From positions 50,527 to 114,526 of the forward strand of contig NZ_AUDK01000015.1 in the NCBI RefSeq assembly GCF_000425425.1: DNA of 64,000 nucleotides. Reading direction: 5' to 3'. This document shows, piece by piece, positions 63,057 to 64,000 of this stretch. The translations under genes and the position numbers were made by a program. The stretch is from Flavobacterium daejeonense DSM 17708. Its GTDB lineage: Bacteria > Bacteroidota > Bacteroidia > Flavobacteriales > Flavobacteriaceae. Below the pieces are notes generated by a model. The model ran no database searches, was not told the origin of the DNA, and saw only the letters and a list, made by a program, of their open reading frames with translations. Positions within the stretch are counted from its first letter, which is position 1; the number at the start of each line of letters is the position of its first letter.

Positions 63057-64000
63057 ATGAAAAATTTTATAAAGTTTTTTTGTCTGATTTTGTTTGTAAA
63101 TAGCATTCAGGCAACGAATAGTATCATCAAAATTAAGAATATTGATCCTTCGTTTGAAATCTATACAGCTAAATTTCAGGCGGTAATTTTATATGATAAA
63201 GAAGGTTCTCCACTTGATTCTATTGCTGCTCATTTATTAGCAGAGGATATTTACAAAGTAACCCATTATAAACCTAAGGTGATTACCAATAGTAAGGATG
63301 CTGAAGGGAATGTAATTGTTATAGGAAGTATCTCTTCTAAGCTGATGAATCCATTTATTGATAAAAAGTTGATAAAAGGAAACTTTTCAAATCAATGGGA
63401 AAGTTATCTCTATAAAACGATTCTTAATCCCAACAAAAAGATTAACAAAGCTTTTGTTATTGCCGGTACAAATCCAAGAGGAACGGCTTATGGGGTTTTT
63501 GAATTATCCAAAAAAATAGGAGTATCTCCGTGGTATTGGTGGGCTGATGTGCCTGCTAAAGAGCAAAAAGAATTGGTACTGAATCAAAATGATTTCCAGT
63601 CCAAAGAACCTTCCGTGAAGTATAGAGGAATCTTTTTAAACGATGAAGATTGGGGATTGCAGCCTTGGGCGGCGAAAACATTTGAGCCGGAAACAAAAGA
63701 CATTGGTCCAAAAACCTATGCCAAAATTTTTGAATTGTTGTTGCGATTGAAAGCCAATACCATTTGGCCAGCCATGCATTCCAGTACCAAAGCTTTTTTC
63801 CATTACCCGGGTAATGCAAAAATGGCAACTTTATATAATATTGTGTTGGGGACTTCACATGCCGAACCGATGTTGCGCAATAATGTTGACGAATGGAATG
63901 AAAAAGTTTTTGGAAGATTTAATTACAAAACCAATAGCGATAAGGTTTTCAAATATTGGGAAGACCGTGTGAAAGAAGCCAAAGGAATAGATGGAATTTA
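63057..64000 (+). CDS. GH115 alpha-glucuronidase, N-terminal part (cut by window end)
   Basis: A partial gene of 314 codons, beginning MKNFIKFFCLILFVNSIQA (signal peptide) with no stop before the window ends. The visible sequence includes GTNPRGTAYGVFELSKKIGVSPWYWWADVP, KYRGIFLNDEDWGLQPWAAKTFEPE, LLRLKANTIWPAMH and GTSHAEPMLRNN, which are signatures of GH115. The family removes 4-O-methylglucuronic acid from the internal xylose of glucuronoxylan. The released acid would feed the neighbouring mannonate pathway. It starts 14 bases after the GH2 stop. Confidence 0.9.
   Translation, partial: MKNFIKFFCLILFVNSIQATNSIIKIKNIDPSFEIYTAKFQAVILYDKEGSPLDSIAAHLLAEDIYKVTHYKPKVITNSKDAEGNVIVIGSISSKLMNPFIDKKLIKGNFSNQWESYLYKTILNPNKKINKAFVIAGTNPRGTAYGVFELSKKIGVSPWYWWADVPAKEQKELVLNQNDFQSKEPSVKYRGIFLNDEDWGLQPWAAKTFEPETKDIGPKTYAKIFELLLRLKANTIWPAMHSSTKAFFHYPGNAKMATLYNIVLGTSHAEPMLRNNVDEWNEKVFGRFNYKTNSDKVFKYWEDRVKEAKGIDGI

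Overview
The window looks like a chromosomal stretch of a Flavobacterium-type member of the Bacteroidota. The signs are low GC, three SusC/SusD-type loci, a hybrid two-component sensor, a SusR-like regulator, many lipoproteins with acidic residues after the lipobox cysteine, and promoters resembling the TAnnTTTG class. I saw no tRNA, rRNA, CRISPR array, prophage or transposase gene.

Layout. (1) 94-4860, minus strand: a four-gene catabolic operon with a RuBisCO-like protein, a DUF1537 four-carbon-acid kinase, an Asp/Glu-racemase-fold protein and a BASS-type transporter. The first two match the OiaX/OiaK pair of D-apionate (3-oxo-isoapionate) breakdown. Two 12-bp palindromes lie upstream, with centres exactly 20 bp apart. 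(2) 4.9-24.98 kb: mostly housekeeping and small accessory genes. These include an XRE/DUF2975 pair, a GH2 enzyme, DinB, a SulP permease behind a long structured leader, DUF6807, ArsR/AHSA1, an ECF sigma factor with a membrane partner, MocR/PhzF, HIT, DUF2059, PurL, a DUF1826-like protein and a formylglycine-generating-enzyme-like protein. (3) 25.2-42.2 kb: a fructan utilisation locus. It has a hybrid two-component sensor with a LacI-type sugar-binding domain, a sugar porter, GH32, SusC, SusD, a DUF4960 glycan-binding lipoprotein, a GH32-like lipoprotein and a PfkB fructokinase, followed by a separate divergent GH32-like lipoprotein. (4) 42.4-57.2 kb: an alpha-glucan locus best explained as dextran utilisation. 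It has a SusR-like regulator, SusC, SusD, a SusE/F-like three-repeat binding protein, GH66 endo-dextranase, GH97 and GH31. (5) 57.3-64.0 kb: the start of a glucuronoxylan/glucuronate locus. It has an AraC regulator, a mannonate oxidoreductase, mannonate dehydratase, GH2 and a GH115 alpha-glucuronidase that runs off the end.

How the genes work together. In each of the two complete loci, lipoprotein endo-acting enzymes and binding proteins are expected on the outer surface. SusC/SusD would import oligosaccharides, periplasmic exo-enzymes (GH32, or GH97 and GH31) would finish them, and for fructan a porter plus fructokinase would feed glycolysis. The three polysaccharide loci are adjacent but use three different regulator classes.

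Most notable non-coding observations: a dispersed palindromic repeat built on a perfect 20-bp palindrome, present in opposite orientations at two intergenic sites and with a related palindrome inside purL; a long-range paired leader with a 13-codon ORF ending Pro-Pro-stop before the SulP gene; a 176-bp element with 21-bp inverted ends inside the dextran operon; and a small lipoprotein gene whose lipobox cysteine codon is replaced by TGA.
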